Of a stretch of DNA of 64,000 bases, positions 29,727 through 38,952 are shown in pieces. The notes under the pieces were generated by a model, which did not search any database, had not been told where the DNA came from, and worked only from the letters and a program-made list of their open reading frames with translations. The DNA is from [Lactobacillus] rogosae (lineage in GTDB: Bacteria; Bacillota; Clostridia; Lachnospirales; Lachnospiraceae): positions 20,078 to 84,077 of the forward strand of contig FONU01000017.1 of NCBI GenBank assembly GCA_900112995.1, written 5' to 3'. The position numbers were made by a program, and so were the translations under genes. Each line of letters begins with the position of its first letter. Positions within the stretch are counted from its first letter, which is position 1.

Positions 29727-29820
29727 ATTAATCTCCATTCCTGCACACATTTTTGTACATATCAAGCTTATGTCTAGTGTGCACAGACACAACCTCGCGT
29801 GTAAAAATTTATTTTTACAC
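29727..29820 (-). promoter_or_regulatory. Structured leader element, copy B (pfkA leader)
   Basis: This leader is homologous over its whole length to 13232-13326. It has a perfect AT-rich hairpin at 29799-29820 (arm GTGTAAAAAT), then TTGTGTCT pairing with AGACATAA around TGTGCACA, then TGTACA-AAAATG-TGTGCA before GGAATGGAG and the ATG. Stem positions that differ from copy A largely keep pairing, which suggests a functional RNA. Confidence 0.55.
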
Positions 29821-30219
29821 TTATATCTTTATCTTTGTTACTTATTATTTTCTATTGTACATTAAACAACTATCTAATATCTTCATTCTTGATATATTTC
29901 AATAAATTGCTTCATAGTTTTGCAATTTCTGACATTATATTATAGTAGTTATGTAAAGTTTAACGAACTTATATGTAAAATCTATGTAAATTAAATATAC
30001 TATACAATGTATTCACATCTATACCAAATTAATATATTTATAGTATATCACACTATATTTTTACTGTACATATATATTTTAAAACTTATATACTTTTTAT
30101 ATATTCAATTAGATAAATTTCAACTAATACTAATTACATTTTTCAATGCATTATGATACAATAAGAAGCACTGAATTAGTATGCCGTTATCTATACACCG
30201 GCATTTATGGAGGATTAAT
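29821..30219. other. Divergent intergenic region pfkA/DUF4317
   Basis: About 400 bp of AT-rich DNA must contain the pfkA and DUF4317 promoters. A -10-like TACAAT near 30155 is the best plus-strand candidate. I see no gene or repeat here beyond the pfkA leader. Confidence 0.35.
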
Positions 30220-31395
30220 ATGACAAGAAAAGAGATTAATGAAATCAAATCACAATTCAATATAGAAGACTGTGGAATTCTTAAATTATGCGGATGTTAT
30301 GTTGATGGTGAGAAGAATAAAGTCACAACTATTAATGAAACATTCCTCAATCTTCCTGAGGAAGAACGCCATAAATATATAGATATATTTAAAAAATGTC
30401 TTTCTGGCACACCAGGACGTAACCTTATTGATATGCAGTTTACTCTTGATGCCTACGGCGATAAACAGCCTCACGATTTTCTGCTTGAGCTAAGAGACAG
30501 CGAATTAAAAGACGAGAATAAACTCAATGAATTATATGATAAAATAATCGCCAACTATTATTATCCTGGCAACTACTTAATTCTTGTAATCAATCAGGCA
30601 TATGATGTTCCGGGTATGACTGCAGATAATATTGCTATGGAAGACGCTTCTGATGAAGTGTATAACTACATTTTATGCTGTATCTGTCCGGTTACTCTCT
30701 CTAAACCTGGGCTTGGATATTTTGAAAATGATAAGACTTTCCACAATCAGGTTCAAAGCCATATGGTTGACAATCCTGACATAGCATTTCTTTTCCCAGC
30801 CTTTAATAATCGGAGTTCTGATGATGAAAAAATTCTGTATCACTGTAAAGATATAGATGATTTCCAACAGAATTTTCTTACATATGTACTTAGCTGTGAA
30901 ATTCCACTTCCAGCCAATGTACAGAAAGAAACCTTCAATGCATTAGTAACTGAAACACTTGGTGATGATTGTAACTATGAAACTGTTAAAAATATTCACG
31001 ACAACCTCAATGAAATAATTGATGAACACAAAGCTGTTTCAAGCGCTCCTGTAATGCTTGATAAGACTGAAGTTAAGGAAATTCTTGAAAAAAGCGGCGT
31101 AAAAGAAGAAAAGCTTGCTGACTTTGAAGAACATTTTGAGATGGCTGCTGGAGAAAATGGAAAACTTGCCGCTAACAATATCACACCTTCAAGAAAATTT
31201 GAAGTAAAGACACCCGATGTTGTAATCAAAATCAATCCTGATAAAACCGACCTTGTAGAAACCCGTGTAATTGACGGAAAGCAGTGCCTCGTTATCCAGA
31301 TTGATGAACATCTTGAAGTAAATGGAATTTCTGTTAATCCTGATACCGGCGAAGTAATTGACCGCAATGAAAATACTAATAACAATATATACTAG
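30220..31395 (+). CDS. DUF4317 domain protein
   Basis: The 391-residue soluble protein matches DUF4317, a family of unknown function common in Clostridia. It begins MTRKEINEIKSQF and contains CGCYVDGEKNK, conserved YYPGNYLIL and CPVTLSKPGLGYF segments. There are no membrane segments or signal peptide. The ATG at 30220 has GGAGG 6 nt upstream. It is a single gene with its own terminator. Confidence 0.8.
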   Translation: MTRKEINEIKSQFNIEDCGILKLCGCYVDGEKNKVTTINETFLNLPEEERHKYIDIFKKCLSGTPGRNLIDMQFTLDAYGDKQPHDFLLELRDSELKDENKLNELYDKIIANYYYPGNYLILVINQAYDVPGMTADNIAMEDASDEVYNYILCCICPVTLSKPGLGYFENDKTFHNQVQSHMVDNPDIAFLFPAFNNRSSDDEKILYHCKDIDDFQQNFLTYVLSCEIPLPANVQKETFNALVTETLGDDCNYETVKNIHDNLNEIIDEHKAVSSAPVMLDKTEVKEILEKSGVKEEKLADFEEHFEMAAGENGKLAANNITPSRKFEVKTPDVVIKINPDKTDLVETRVIDGKQCLVIQIDEHLEVNGISVNPDTGEVIDRNENTNNNIY

Positions 31396-31444
31396 ATTAA
31401 TTATTCAATAAAATAAGCATTATTGTATACAATAATACTTATAA

Positions 31445-31514
31445 TAAAAAATACCGCATTAATGTGTAACATATTCCAAGTTATGGAATATCCACATTAA
31501 TGCGGTATTTTTTA
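31445..31514. terminator. Bidirectional terminator between DUF4317 and the chemoreceptor gene
   Basis: A 16-bp stem (31451-31466 with 31493-31508, arm ATACCGCATTAATGTG) has an inner ATATTCC/GGAATAT stem and is flanked by A6 and T6 tracts. It serves both converging genes. Confidence 0.85.
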
Positions 31515-31563
31515 TTATTTATGCACTAAACAGATGATTATAATTCACATATCTGCTTATGTA

Positions 31564-33522
31564 CTATATCTTAAAGAACTTCATTTCTGAGTTAAGCTTC
31601 TCTGATATCTTCATCAAATCATTAGCAGTTGTTGAAAGCATACTAATTGTAGCTGTAAGCTCCTGCATTGAAGCTGTTGTTTCCTCAGCTGATGCAGCAT
31701 TCTGTTCAGAAATAGCGGAAAGATTAGCTATTACGTCATTAACCTGTTGTCTTGCGTCATCACAGGAACCTACATTAACCTCAATTGCTGCTGTCTCCTG
31801 TCTTGATACATTAATGCCATCACTAACATCAACAAAACTGTCCCTTGTCGCATTAAGCTTAACGACCTGCTCATTAATAAGAAGCTTTGTAGAATTCATC
31901 TCTTCAACAGTCTTTTCTGATTCCTGCTTAAGATTTTCAATTATCTGCTTAATCTCACCAGCCGCTTCATCTGACTGTGATGCAAGCTTCTGTATCTCAG
32001 ATGCAACAACTGCAAATCCTTTTCCCGCTTCACCAGCCCTTGCTGATTCGATTGAAGCATTTAGTGCTAAAAGACTTGTCTGGTCTGCTATATTAGTAAT
32101 GAATGCAGCTGCTTCTCCAATCTTGCCAACCGATTCATTAGTAAGCTCAATCTGATCTGCAATCTTATTAACTGCTTCTGTAGTATGGTCATTAGACTCA
32201 GATAACTCAACCATAGTATTCATTGAAGTATCACCTGCGTTACCCATAACATTAGCCGCCTGTGTAAGATTAGATACCTTCTCAACAATATCCTCAATAA
32301 GCTTGCCCATATTAGCAATATATGATGAAGCATTCTGGATTTCCTCTGCCTGCGACACAGCTCCTTTTGATATATCTTCAACTGCACTTGATATTTCTTC
32401 TGTAGCCTTACTTGACTGGCTCGCTGTAGCCGCCATCTCATCTCCAGACTTATATAACTGATCTGCTGATTCTGTAAGTCCTGTCACAATACCATTAAGT
32501 TTGCTGATAAGTGCCTGTACAGAACCCGCCATCTCTCCAATCTCATCATTACGCTTTAACATATTAGGATCAACCTTCATAGTTAAATCACCATTAGACA
32601 GGGAAACAAATAATCTGTTGACTGTCACTAAAGCATTAGCAATTTTTCTGGAAAGCATCAATGATATCACTGCTATTACTAAAAGAACAATAATTGTTAC
32701 TCCCACAAGTGCTATAACCTTCTGTATAATAAATGATGTTATAGCTGTTCTTGGTTCTCCAGCAAATAACATACCCACAATATTGCCGTTATAATTCTTT
32801 AATGGAAGATATACACCTGTATAATCAACTCCATCAATATCGATATGATCTGCTTTATATGTCTCTCCTGTCTTAACCTTTTCCCATACTGAATCTGGTG
32901 CTTTAAGGCTCAACATTCTCTTATTATTAGAATCTCTTAATGATGTTACCTTGGAATCAACACCATAAAAGATTGCAATATCTGCATCATTATCATCTGT
33001 AAACTTATCAATTCCGTCCTGCTTCTGTGAAAGATTAGTATCACCTTTAAAAATGTTACCATTATTATCGACACGCCAATCACCAGAATATGTATTATCA
33101 TAACTTGACTTTGTTGCCTCTGCTAGAAGCACAAGTCCATTAGATGCCTCTGCATTCATACCAGCTGACATATTAACAATTGCAATAATAAGCACTACTG
33201 TAATACCCACAACTGTAGGAAGAACAGAACTAGCTATAAGTCTTGCTTTAATACTCATCTTAAGTCCCGGCTGTCTATACTCATTCGATGTGTTATTATC
33301 ATTAGAAATATCCTTATTCTTAACTGACTTCTTAGACTTACTCTTAACAACCTTAGGCTTGTCAGCTTTCAATTTATCTTTTACAGGCTGCTTAGCTGAT
33401 TCCTTCTTTCCAAATCTTTTAGACTTTGGAACTTTTACCTTCTTATCCACTTCTGATACAGCTTCCTCGCTATCTGCTTCAGGCATCGTAGATTCAGCAT
33501 CAACCTTTGTTGTATCTTCCAT
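31564..33522 (-). CDS. Methyl-accepting chemotaxis protein with lysine-rich N-terminal extension
   Basis: The 652-residue receptor begins with a ~75-residue cytoplasmic tail rich in Lys (for example [11 protein letters not shown]), then a membrane helix, a single-Cache sensor domain (~120-270), a second helix, HAMP and a signalling domain with the conserved hairpin tip [20 protein letters not shown]. The ATG at 33522 has AGGAGG 7 nt upstream. The basic extension before the first helix is not usual for the family. It suggests motility in the organism. A small RNA with its own terminator lies upstream. Confidence 0.92.
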   Translation of the reverse strand: MEDTTKVDAESTMPEADSEEAVSEVDKKVKVPKSKRFGKKESAKQPVKDKLKADKPKVVKSKSKKSVKNKDISNDNNTSNEYRQPGLKMSIKARLIASSVLPTVVGITVVLIIAIVNMSAGMNAEASNGLVLLAEATKSSYDNTYSGDWRVDNNGNIFKGDTNLSQKQDGIDKFTDDNDADIAIFYGVDSKVTSLRDSNNKRMLSLKAPDSVWEKVKTGETYKADHIDIDGVDYTGVYLPLKNYNGNIVGMLFAGEPRTAITSFIIQKVIALVGVTIIVLLVIAVISLMLSRKIANALVTVNRLFVSLSNGDLTMKVDPNMLKRNDEIGEMAGSVQALISKLNGIVTGLTESADQLYKSGDEMAATASQSSKATEEISSAVEDISKGAVSQAEEIQNASSYIANMGKLIEDIVEKVSNLTQAANVMGNAGDTSMNTMVELSESNDHTTEAVNKIADQIELTNESVGKIGEAAAFITNIADQTSLLALNASIESARAGEAGKGFAVVASEIQKLASQSDEAAGEIKQIIENLKQESEKTVEEMNSTKLLINEQVVKLNATRDSFVDVSDGINVSRQETAAIEVNVGSCDDARQQVNDVIANLSAISEQNAASAEETTASMQELTATISMLSTTANDLMKISEKLNSEMKFFKI

Positions 33523-33689
33523 ACCATAACCTCCTAGTTTCTTATATAACATAGAATATATCATTTCATATCGTTGAAGTATTATAACATAAATAAATAT
33601 AAATGTTCTACATTTTTCTACTCTTTTTGCACATATTTTCCTGTATTATTAGATATAAATTAATCCCATTCAGCAAGTGTTCTATAAAT

Positions 33690-33866
33690 AAAAAAGTTCC
33701 CCGGTCTGGGGTGACCGGGGATGAGTAGAGGGGATAGAAATATAGTCAAGTATATTGGCTTTGGAGATTGTCCAATATACTTTCGTCCAAATTAAACTTA
33801 GTATCAGGTTCTCAAAAATATAACCAAACAAACATCATCTAACTTTCAAATATCATAACCTGACAC
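33690..33866 (-). ncRNA. Candidate small regulatory RNA (~177 nt)
   Basis: On the minus strand a near-perfect promoter (33872-33899) is followed by ~177 nt that end in a strong intrinsic terminator: GACCGGGG/CCCCGGTC stem (33699-33720), then six T residues. The body folds into GTGTCAGGTT/AACCTGATAC and a 9-bp hairpin GTATATTGG/CCAATATAC. Loop sequence ACAATC can pair with the RNA 5' end GATTGT as a pseudoknot. A C-rich stretch, UCCCCUCUACUCAUCCCC, lies just before and into the terminator and resembles an anti-Shine-Dalgarno seed. No ORF is present. Alternatively it is a terminated leader of the chemoreceptor gene. Confidence 0.7.
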
Positions 33867-33871
33867 AATCT

Positions 33872-33899
33872 ATTATAATATCTTATTAAATATTGTCAA
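33872..33899 (-). promoter_or_regulatory. Consensus promoter of the small RNA
   Basis: On the minus strand TTGACA (33894-33899) and TATAAT (33872-33877) are both perfect hexamers with a 16-bp spacer, in an intergenic region. Apart from this promoter and RNA, 33523-34092 holds the upstream region of the chemoreceptor gene and AT-rich sequence downstream of sdaAA. Confidence 0.8.
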
Positions 33900-34092
33900 T
33901 TAATAATTAACCTAAATTAACATTAAATAATAAAATCTTTCTCATCAGTTAAATATCAATATGCAAAACAATTATTAATATCTACCTGACACTTTTACAT
34001 ATTATAATAGGTTACTTTTAATATAGCAACTGAAAAATTGTATTTTTTATACTTTTTTAATGATTTATTGTCCTGTGTTATTATTATAATAA

Positions 34093-34971
34093 TTAATCTG
34101 TCACTTTGTCAAGCTCTCTTTTAATTAATTCTGCCGTTGGTGTTATAGCAAGACCTTCTCTGGCTGTTTCTTTTAAACTTGATGGCATTGCCGCACCAAT
34201 TCTCTGCATTGAATCAATAACTTCATCTGGTGATATTACACTTTTAATACCTGCCATAGACATCTGTGCAGCCGTTATTGCATTCATAGCTCCCGCAACA
34301 TTTCTTTTAATACAAGGAACTTCTACAAGTCCACATACCGGATCACATGCAAGACCTAACATACTCTTTAATGCCAATGCACTCGAATTAACTATCTGCA
34401 GGCTATCTCCTCCCTGAAGAAATGTCAACCCTGCCGCCGCCATTGCACTTGCACTTCCAATCTCTGCCTGACAGCCTCCTGATGCCCCGGCTATAGAAGC
34501 ATTTTCTGCTATAACTGCTCCAATTCCTGAAGCAATCAGCAACGCCTTAACCATATCATCTTCAAGTGCCTTAAAATATGTTTCATATGATATAAATACC
34601 GCTGGAATTACTCCGCAAGACCCCGCTGTAGGTGCAGCTACTATTCTACGCATACACGCATTAGACTCTCCCATTTTAAGAGCTTTTTCCATAACCATTC
34701 CTACAAAATCTCCACATATATTCCTGCCTGATTTGTTATATTGATACATCAGCTCTCCGTCACCACCTGCCATCCGGCTTGGTGACTTAAGAGATTTATC
34801 ATAATTATTATCTGCAGTTTTCATAGCTTTATACATCAGACGCATATTTTCAAAAATCTTATCTTCTGAAACCATACGCTCGTGTGCATTATCCATCATA
34901 ATAACCTGCCATATCTGTGCATTGTTCTTATGACATAATTCCACCAAATCATTTATAGAATGATAATTCAT
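34093..34971 (-). CDS. sdaAA: L-serine dehydratase, iron-sulfur-dependent, alpha subunit
   Basis: The 292-residue subunit deaminates L-serine to pyruvate. It carries the cysteines of the 4Fe-4S site in the conserved motifs APTAGSCGVIP, GASGGCQAEIGSA and CDPVCGLVEVPC. It begins 3 bp after the beta-subunit stop and forms a two-gene operon with it. Length is normal for the split Firmicute form. Confidence 0.94.
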   Translation of the reverse strand: MNYHSINDLVELCHKNNAQIWQVIMMDNAHERMVSEDKIFENMRLMYKAMKTADNNYDKSLKSPSRMAGGDGELMYQYNKSGRNICGDFVGMVMEKALKMGESNACMRRIVAAPTAGSCGVIPAVFISYETYFKALEDDMVKALLIASGIGAVIAENASIAGASGGCQAEIGSASAMAAAGLTFLQGGDSLQIVNSSALALKSMLGLACDPVCGLVEVPCIKRNVAGAMNAITAAQMSMAGIKSVISPDEVIDSMQRIGAAMPSSLKETAREGLAITPTAELIKRELDKVTD

Positions 34972-34974
34972 TAT

Positions 34975-35640
34975 TTAATCTCCCTTTTGCGATAAATATG
35001 TTACTTTAGTTATTCCTTCAACCTTTTTGAGCCATTCTATGCCTTCGCGTGGTATCTCCTGATCACATTCCAGAACCATTACTGCATTACCGCCCCTGTT
35101 AGAACGATACAACTGCATACTTGCAATATTCACGGATTTGTGTGCAAGCATTGATGTCACTTCACTAACGTGACCCGGCTGATCCTGATTATGCACAACT
35201 AAAGTTGGATAATCTCCCGAAAAATTCGTTGTTATTCCATCAATCTGTGCGATATTTATTCTTGAACCACCAAGTGACTCACCTACAACCTCAAGCTGCT
35301 TTCCAGAAATACCTGTTAATATAATCTGTGCACTATTAGGATGTGCTTCTTTCAGCGTTGATTTTCCAAATGTCACCTTTATTCCTTTTTTTTCGGCAAT
35401 CTCCATACTATGTGGTATTCTCATATCATCAGGCTGCATTCCAAGTAGTCCTGCAACTATAGCCTTATTAGTTCCGTGTCCCTTTCCTGTATCAAGAAAA
35501 GAACCATACAGCAAAATATTTGCTTCCTTTATCTGTTCTCCCATCAACTTCTGGGATATATATCCAATCCTTACCGCACCCGCTGTATGTGAACTTGATG
35601 GTCCAACCATAACCGGACCAATTATATCAAATATATCCAT
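34975..35640 (-). CDS. sdaAB: L-serine dehydratase, iron-sulfur-dependent, beta subunit with ACT domain
   Basis: The 221-residue protein begins with FDIIGPVMVGPSSSHTAGAVRIG, the hallmark of the SdaAB domain, and ends in an ACT domain (TLVVHNQDQPGHVSEVTSML) likely to bind serine. It is first of the sdaAB-sdaAA operon. The upstream 120 bp show no recognisable riboswitch. Confidence 0.94.
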   Translation of the reverse strand: MDIFDIIGPVMVGPSSSHTAGAVRIGYISQKLMGEQIKEANILLYGSFLDTGKGHGTNKAIVAGLLGMQPDDMRIPHSMEIAEKKGIKVTFGKSTLKEAHPNSAQIILTGISGKQLEVVGESLGGSRINIAQIDGITTNFSGDYPTLVVHNQDQPGHVSEVTSMLAHKSVNIASMQLYRSNRGGNAVMVLECDQEIPREGIEWLKKVEGITKVTYLSQKGD

Positions 35641-35760
35641 TAAATCCTCCGTGAATCCAGATGCTTAAAATATATTTAATAATATTTACTCTGAATTATT
35701 GTGAACTTGGTATTAATAATTTTGTCTATCATTCTATTTGCATTGTTTTATTTGAAATAT

Positions 35761-35970
35761 TTACTTCTTTCCTACTATATTAGAAAATGTATCTTCTAAG
35801 CTCTTTCCTACTGATTTCATTGCATCACCAAATTCATCAGCCATACTTTTAGCCTTCTTATCCAGTTCATTTTCTTTTACATAATCTGTAACCTTATCCG
35901 CCGCATTATTAGTGACGTCAACAGCTTTACCAACACCTCTTAAGACCTTTTCTTTATTAATAAATCCCAT
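35761..35970 (-). CDS. Small amphipathic protein, 69 residues
   Basis: This hypothetical protein (MGFINKEKVLRGVGKAVDVT...) is Lys/Asp-rich with alternating hydrophobic residues, consistent with amphipathic helices. No membrane segment or cysteine is present. GAGGAG lies about 10 nt upstream of the ATG, and codon use looks like a real gene. The function is unknown. It lies between sdaAB and a hairpin-rich intergenic region. Confidence 0.6.
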   Translation of the reverse strand: MGFINKEKVLRGVGKAVDVTNNAADKVTDYVKENELDKKAKSMADEFGDAMKSVGKSLEDTFSNIVGKK

Positions 35971-36035
35971 TATTATCAGCTCCTCTTTTATTTATTAATC
36001 TATCAATCTGTTAGCTTTTAAATTATAAATCCATT

Positions 36036-36132
36036 AATCAATTTCTAACTATATTTAAGTTTATATATCAATAACTGGTCTAATCGTAAACTACTCTGTT
36101 CAATCAATTTCTAACTGTATTTAAGCTTATAT
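36036..36132. repeat. 31-bp direct repeat
   Basis: Two copies (36036-36066 and 36102-36132) begin AATCAATTTCTAACT and differ at two positions. They are separated by 35 bp and lie just before the tandem hairpin array. Confidence 0.7.
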
Positions 36133-36161
36133 TGTTATTATACATTTATTTTATAATTTAT

Positions 36162-36330
36162 ATTATATCATAATTTCTACGTTGCTTTTCCACGCATATG
36201 AAGTTTCGAAGAAACTTCTAAGTGACTACGAAGTAGTCATATTATATCATATTTTTTGTGCAGCTTTTCAGCACATATAAAGTTCCGTAAGGAACTTTTA
36301 AGATGAGCACTCTTGTGCTCATTATATCAT
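36162..36330. repeat. Two tandem 79/80-bp units of covarying hairpins
   Basis: ATTATATCAT occurs at 36162, 36241 and 36321, delimiting two units. Each unit contains three hairpins in the same order. Hairpin 1 shares a GCTTTTC loop. Hairpin 2 is GAAGTTTC/GAAACTTC in unit 1 and AAAGTTCC/GGAACTTT in unit 2. Hairpin 3 is TGACTAC/GTAGTCA and then ATGAGCAC/GTGCTCAT. The arms change together, preserving pairing. No ORF overlaps convincingly. The remainder of 35971-36497 is AT-rich. Confidence 0.75.
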
Positions 36331-36497
36331 CTATTTTATCATTTAAAGATAATGTTTATATTACAATATATTCTTTAATACAATATTGGATTTATGTCAC
36401 ATAATATAGTTTTATATTACAAATACAGTTATATACTGTGATTTCAACATAATTATACTTTTTAATTTCAACAGTATTACTTTTTCTATATAGTTAC

Positions 36498-37244
36498 CTA
36501 TAATAATTTCAATTCAACTACTGCATTCATTTTATTATCTGTTTCAAATATGACAAGGCAGTTATAATTATTATCTGTAAGACATTTTATTTTTATGTTA
36601 TCATTCTGCATAATTTCTTTTTTATATTCAATTCTTATATAGTTAAAATCTACATTTTTATAAATATCTTCTGGAACAGCTTCTAATGCTGCTTCCAAAT
36701 AGCTGACATTATGTAAATGTCCATTAATATCAATATCTCTTCTCTGTATTAAATATGGCTTTTCTGTAACCATAATGTTATCTGGCAGATTATCCAAATC
36801 AGGAAGCTCTATCTTCTTTATCTCCTCATCGAATACATTTTTTTCTGTTTCAGTACCGTATATATCGTTCATTTTGTTGTCTAAAATAATAGGTCTGCGT
36901 CTTACCAAATCCATATATAGCCATCTTGAAGTACCTATTGCACATAACTCACCATTCTGGTCGTATAATTCAAAATCCCTAAATGCACATAGTCTATCAG
37001 ACTTTCTAGACCATGTGCTTGCATCTATATATTCATTGTAAGCTGGTCTTTTAAGGATTTTTATCTTCCAATCCAGCAATACCCACGCCTTTTTATTAAT
37101 AGCAGATGCCGATACCCCCAATCCAACCTTATCTGAATGAGAACCAGCAATATCCTCCATAATCGTAACGATTCTTTTGTTGTCTATCTTATTCTCTCTT
37201 CCAATATCCTCTAACTCTACTTTATATCTTTCTTTATATATCAT
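36498..37244 (-). CDS. Acyl-ACP thioesterase (FatA/FatB type)
   Basis: The 248-residue protein is a double hot-dog-fold thioesterase that releases fatty acids from acyl carrier protein. Recognisable parts are YKVELEDIGRENKIDNKRIV at the start, WVLLDWKIKILKRP and DIDINGHLHNVSYLEAALEA, which contains the catalytic-region Asn and His. Length is normal for bacterial members. It is the last gene before the 1.7-kb partition-site region. Confidence 0.87.
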   Translation of the reverse strand: MIYKERYKVELEDIGRENKIDNKRIVTIMEDIAGSHSDKVGLGVSASAINKKAWVLLDWKIKILKRPAYNEYIDASTWSRKSDRLCAFRDFELYDQNGELCAIGTSRWLYMDLVRRRPIILDNKMNDIYGTETEKNVFDEEIKKIELPDLDNLPDNIMVTEKPYLIQRRDIDINGHLHNVSYLEAALEAVPEDIYKNVDFNYIRIEYKKEIMQNDNIKIKCLTDNNYNCLVIFETDNKMNAVVELKLL

Positions 37245-37676
37245 TATCTATATTCCTCAATATATTCATTATATGTTAACTATGTGTATGTTTAAATAAA
37301 AGCATATCAGCTGATTAGTATTAGTTAATTTATATTAATATTTTAGTGATTATCACTTGTTACACCTGTAAATACAAGCTTTAACTATTAGAATTTTTTA
37401 GTATTTATTCTAATTATCAACGCCTAATCTATATGTATTAATGCTCATATTATACATTTAATAATACTTTATTGTTTTACAGTACGGCCGTCTGATGTGT
37501 GCTTTATCTAATAATTATTATTGTTCATCAGCCAATATCTGTTAGTGTTCTTATATTATAAATGTTATGAGTTGAAATATCCATAAAAAATGAATTAAAT
37601 GTGTGTGGTAGTTACATAATTGCAAATATAATCTGCAACTATATATGATTATTTAATAATCTAAAAGCAATATAAA

Positions 37677-37692
37677 TGTTTCACGTGGAACT
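37677..37692 (+). promoter_or_regulatory. Chromosomal-type parS-like site
   Basis: TGTTTCACGTGGAACT matches the Bacillus-type parS TGTTTCACGTGGAACA (a known Spo0J variant) at 15 of 16 positions. It lies 1.26 kb upstream of parA. It is probably a ParB loading site. Confidence 0.75.
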
Positions 37693-37760
37693 TAAAACAT
37701 TTGTTTGTAATATCGTTACTAATTACTATAATTGTATAGATTATATAAGTTTCATTAGTT

Positions 37761-37820
37761 ATAATATTTTAGATTTAATTATATTGTTTTAGATTTAATT
37801 ATATTGTTTTAGATTTATTA
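37761..37820 (+). repeat. Three tandem 20-bp repeats
   Basis: The unit ATATTGTTTTAGATTTAATT occurs three times head-to-tail (37761, 37781, 37801), the first and last with small changes. It is placed between the parS-like site and the palindromes. Confidence 0.7.
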
Positions 37821-37878
37821 TAATTAAATATATTATTGATATTATGTATTATTAATCACTTTTCAATAATAGTACTCA

Positions 37879-38848
37879 AATAAAGTGAACTCAGTTCACT
37901 TTATTATATTCCTTATAATATATGTCTTATCAATATGTATAATACCACTTTATGAATTAATTCAATTATATTTAATAATATATTTGCTGTAATTTTTTTA
38001 TTTATAATTATATATAGATATTAAAGCATTATCCAATAATCATATATAACAATTAAACTAGATTATTAATATTGATAAACAAATTCAAATTGATAACTTA
38101 ATATTATGTATGTGCATAATGCTTTGTTTATATAGAATTATAATTGAATATCAAATATATAATTTGGACATAGAATCCCACCATATAATTCATATAGATA
38201 ATTTTATTTATTGAACTCAGTTCACTTTTAGCTGTGTATAATATTATAAATACTCATTTATATCATTATAATTTTGAACTCAGTTCATAATTTTTCATAA
38301 ATCATTTTATTATTTTTGTATTCTTTCTATTTTATTTATGCGTAAATACTCACTTAATCCATCAATTATATTATGCATATCTATATATGCTTTCTATGTC
38401 AGAGTTTTATTATATAGAATCTAAAAATCCTTAAAATTCTTTATAGCACTATCATTACAATCTATTATTACAATCATTACAATTTGATATCAATGTAAAT
38501 CATAAAGGAAATGACTATATATTAATTATAATAATGAATTTATTATTAATTTCATATCTTTCGGCAAAATTGAATTAAGAAATAATTATATAAGAAATAA
38601 TCTAAGCATATATAATAGATTACTACAAAATAATATATATCAAAAATATTAAGTAATTTATTCTTATTTATTATATAAATATACCTTATTATATTTTAAA
38701 TTTATCTATCAATATTTAGAAACCTGTTTACTTATTACATAAAATTATTGGATAATGTTTTAATTTCTATATATAAATGTGAATAAACAAATAACAATAA
38801 AAATATTTTAAAATATTTTTCTACATTTATAAAATTGAACTGAGTTCA
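37879..38848. repeat. Four dispersed palindromes TGAACT-S-AGTTCA
   Basis: Copies lie at 37879-37905 (extended to 27 bp, with 13-bp arms around a central C), 38212-38224, 38275-38287 and 38836-38848. All share TGAACT and AGTTCA around one central C or G. The last is just upstream of the parA promoter. They may be operators of the par operon or additional centromere sites. Confidence 0.75.
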
Positions 38849-38893
38849 CAAAAAAACTCAACATAAATATTTTTAAATAATGTAACTTTTATA

Positions 38894-38921
38894 TTGATAA
38901 AACGTAATTTTGTTGTATAAT
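38894..38921 (+). promoter_or_regulatory. parAB promoter
   Basis: TTGATA (38894-38899) and TATAAT (38916-38921) are 16 bp apart. Transcription would start about 25 nt before the parA ATG, with AGAAGG as ribosome site. A palindromic operator candidate ends 45 bp upstream of the -35. Confidence 0.7.
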
Positions 38922-38952
38922 AAAATTAGATTTTAATGAAAGAAGGTCAATA

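Larger units (their letters stand above)
37245..38952. other. Extremely AT-rich 1.7-kb non-coding region upstream of parAB (centromere-like)
   Basis: No credible gene is seen. The region holds a parS-like site (37677-37692), three tandem 20-bp repeats (37761-37820), four copies of a GAACT-centre-AGTTC palindrome (37879-38848) and the parA promoter. This organisation fits a partition locus. Confidence 0.7.

Noticed and set aside
29721..29792. N-terminally extended PfkA start (in-frame upstream codon at 29792)
   Set aside because: The extension would be translated from the structured leader shared with 13232-13326, where the frame is not conserved; the family start MRIGMLTSGG is at 29726.
36162..36330. 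Possible CRISPR array (ATTATATCAT spaced ~80 bp)
   Set aside because: Only three 10-bp matches, the intervening sequences are homologous to each other rather than unique spacers, and no cas gene is present.
37245..38952. Hidden genes in the 1.7-kb gap upstream of parA
   Set aside because: No frame stays open with a ribosome site; the sequence is dominated by AT-rich repeats and palindromes.
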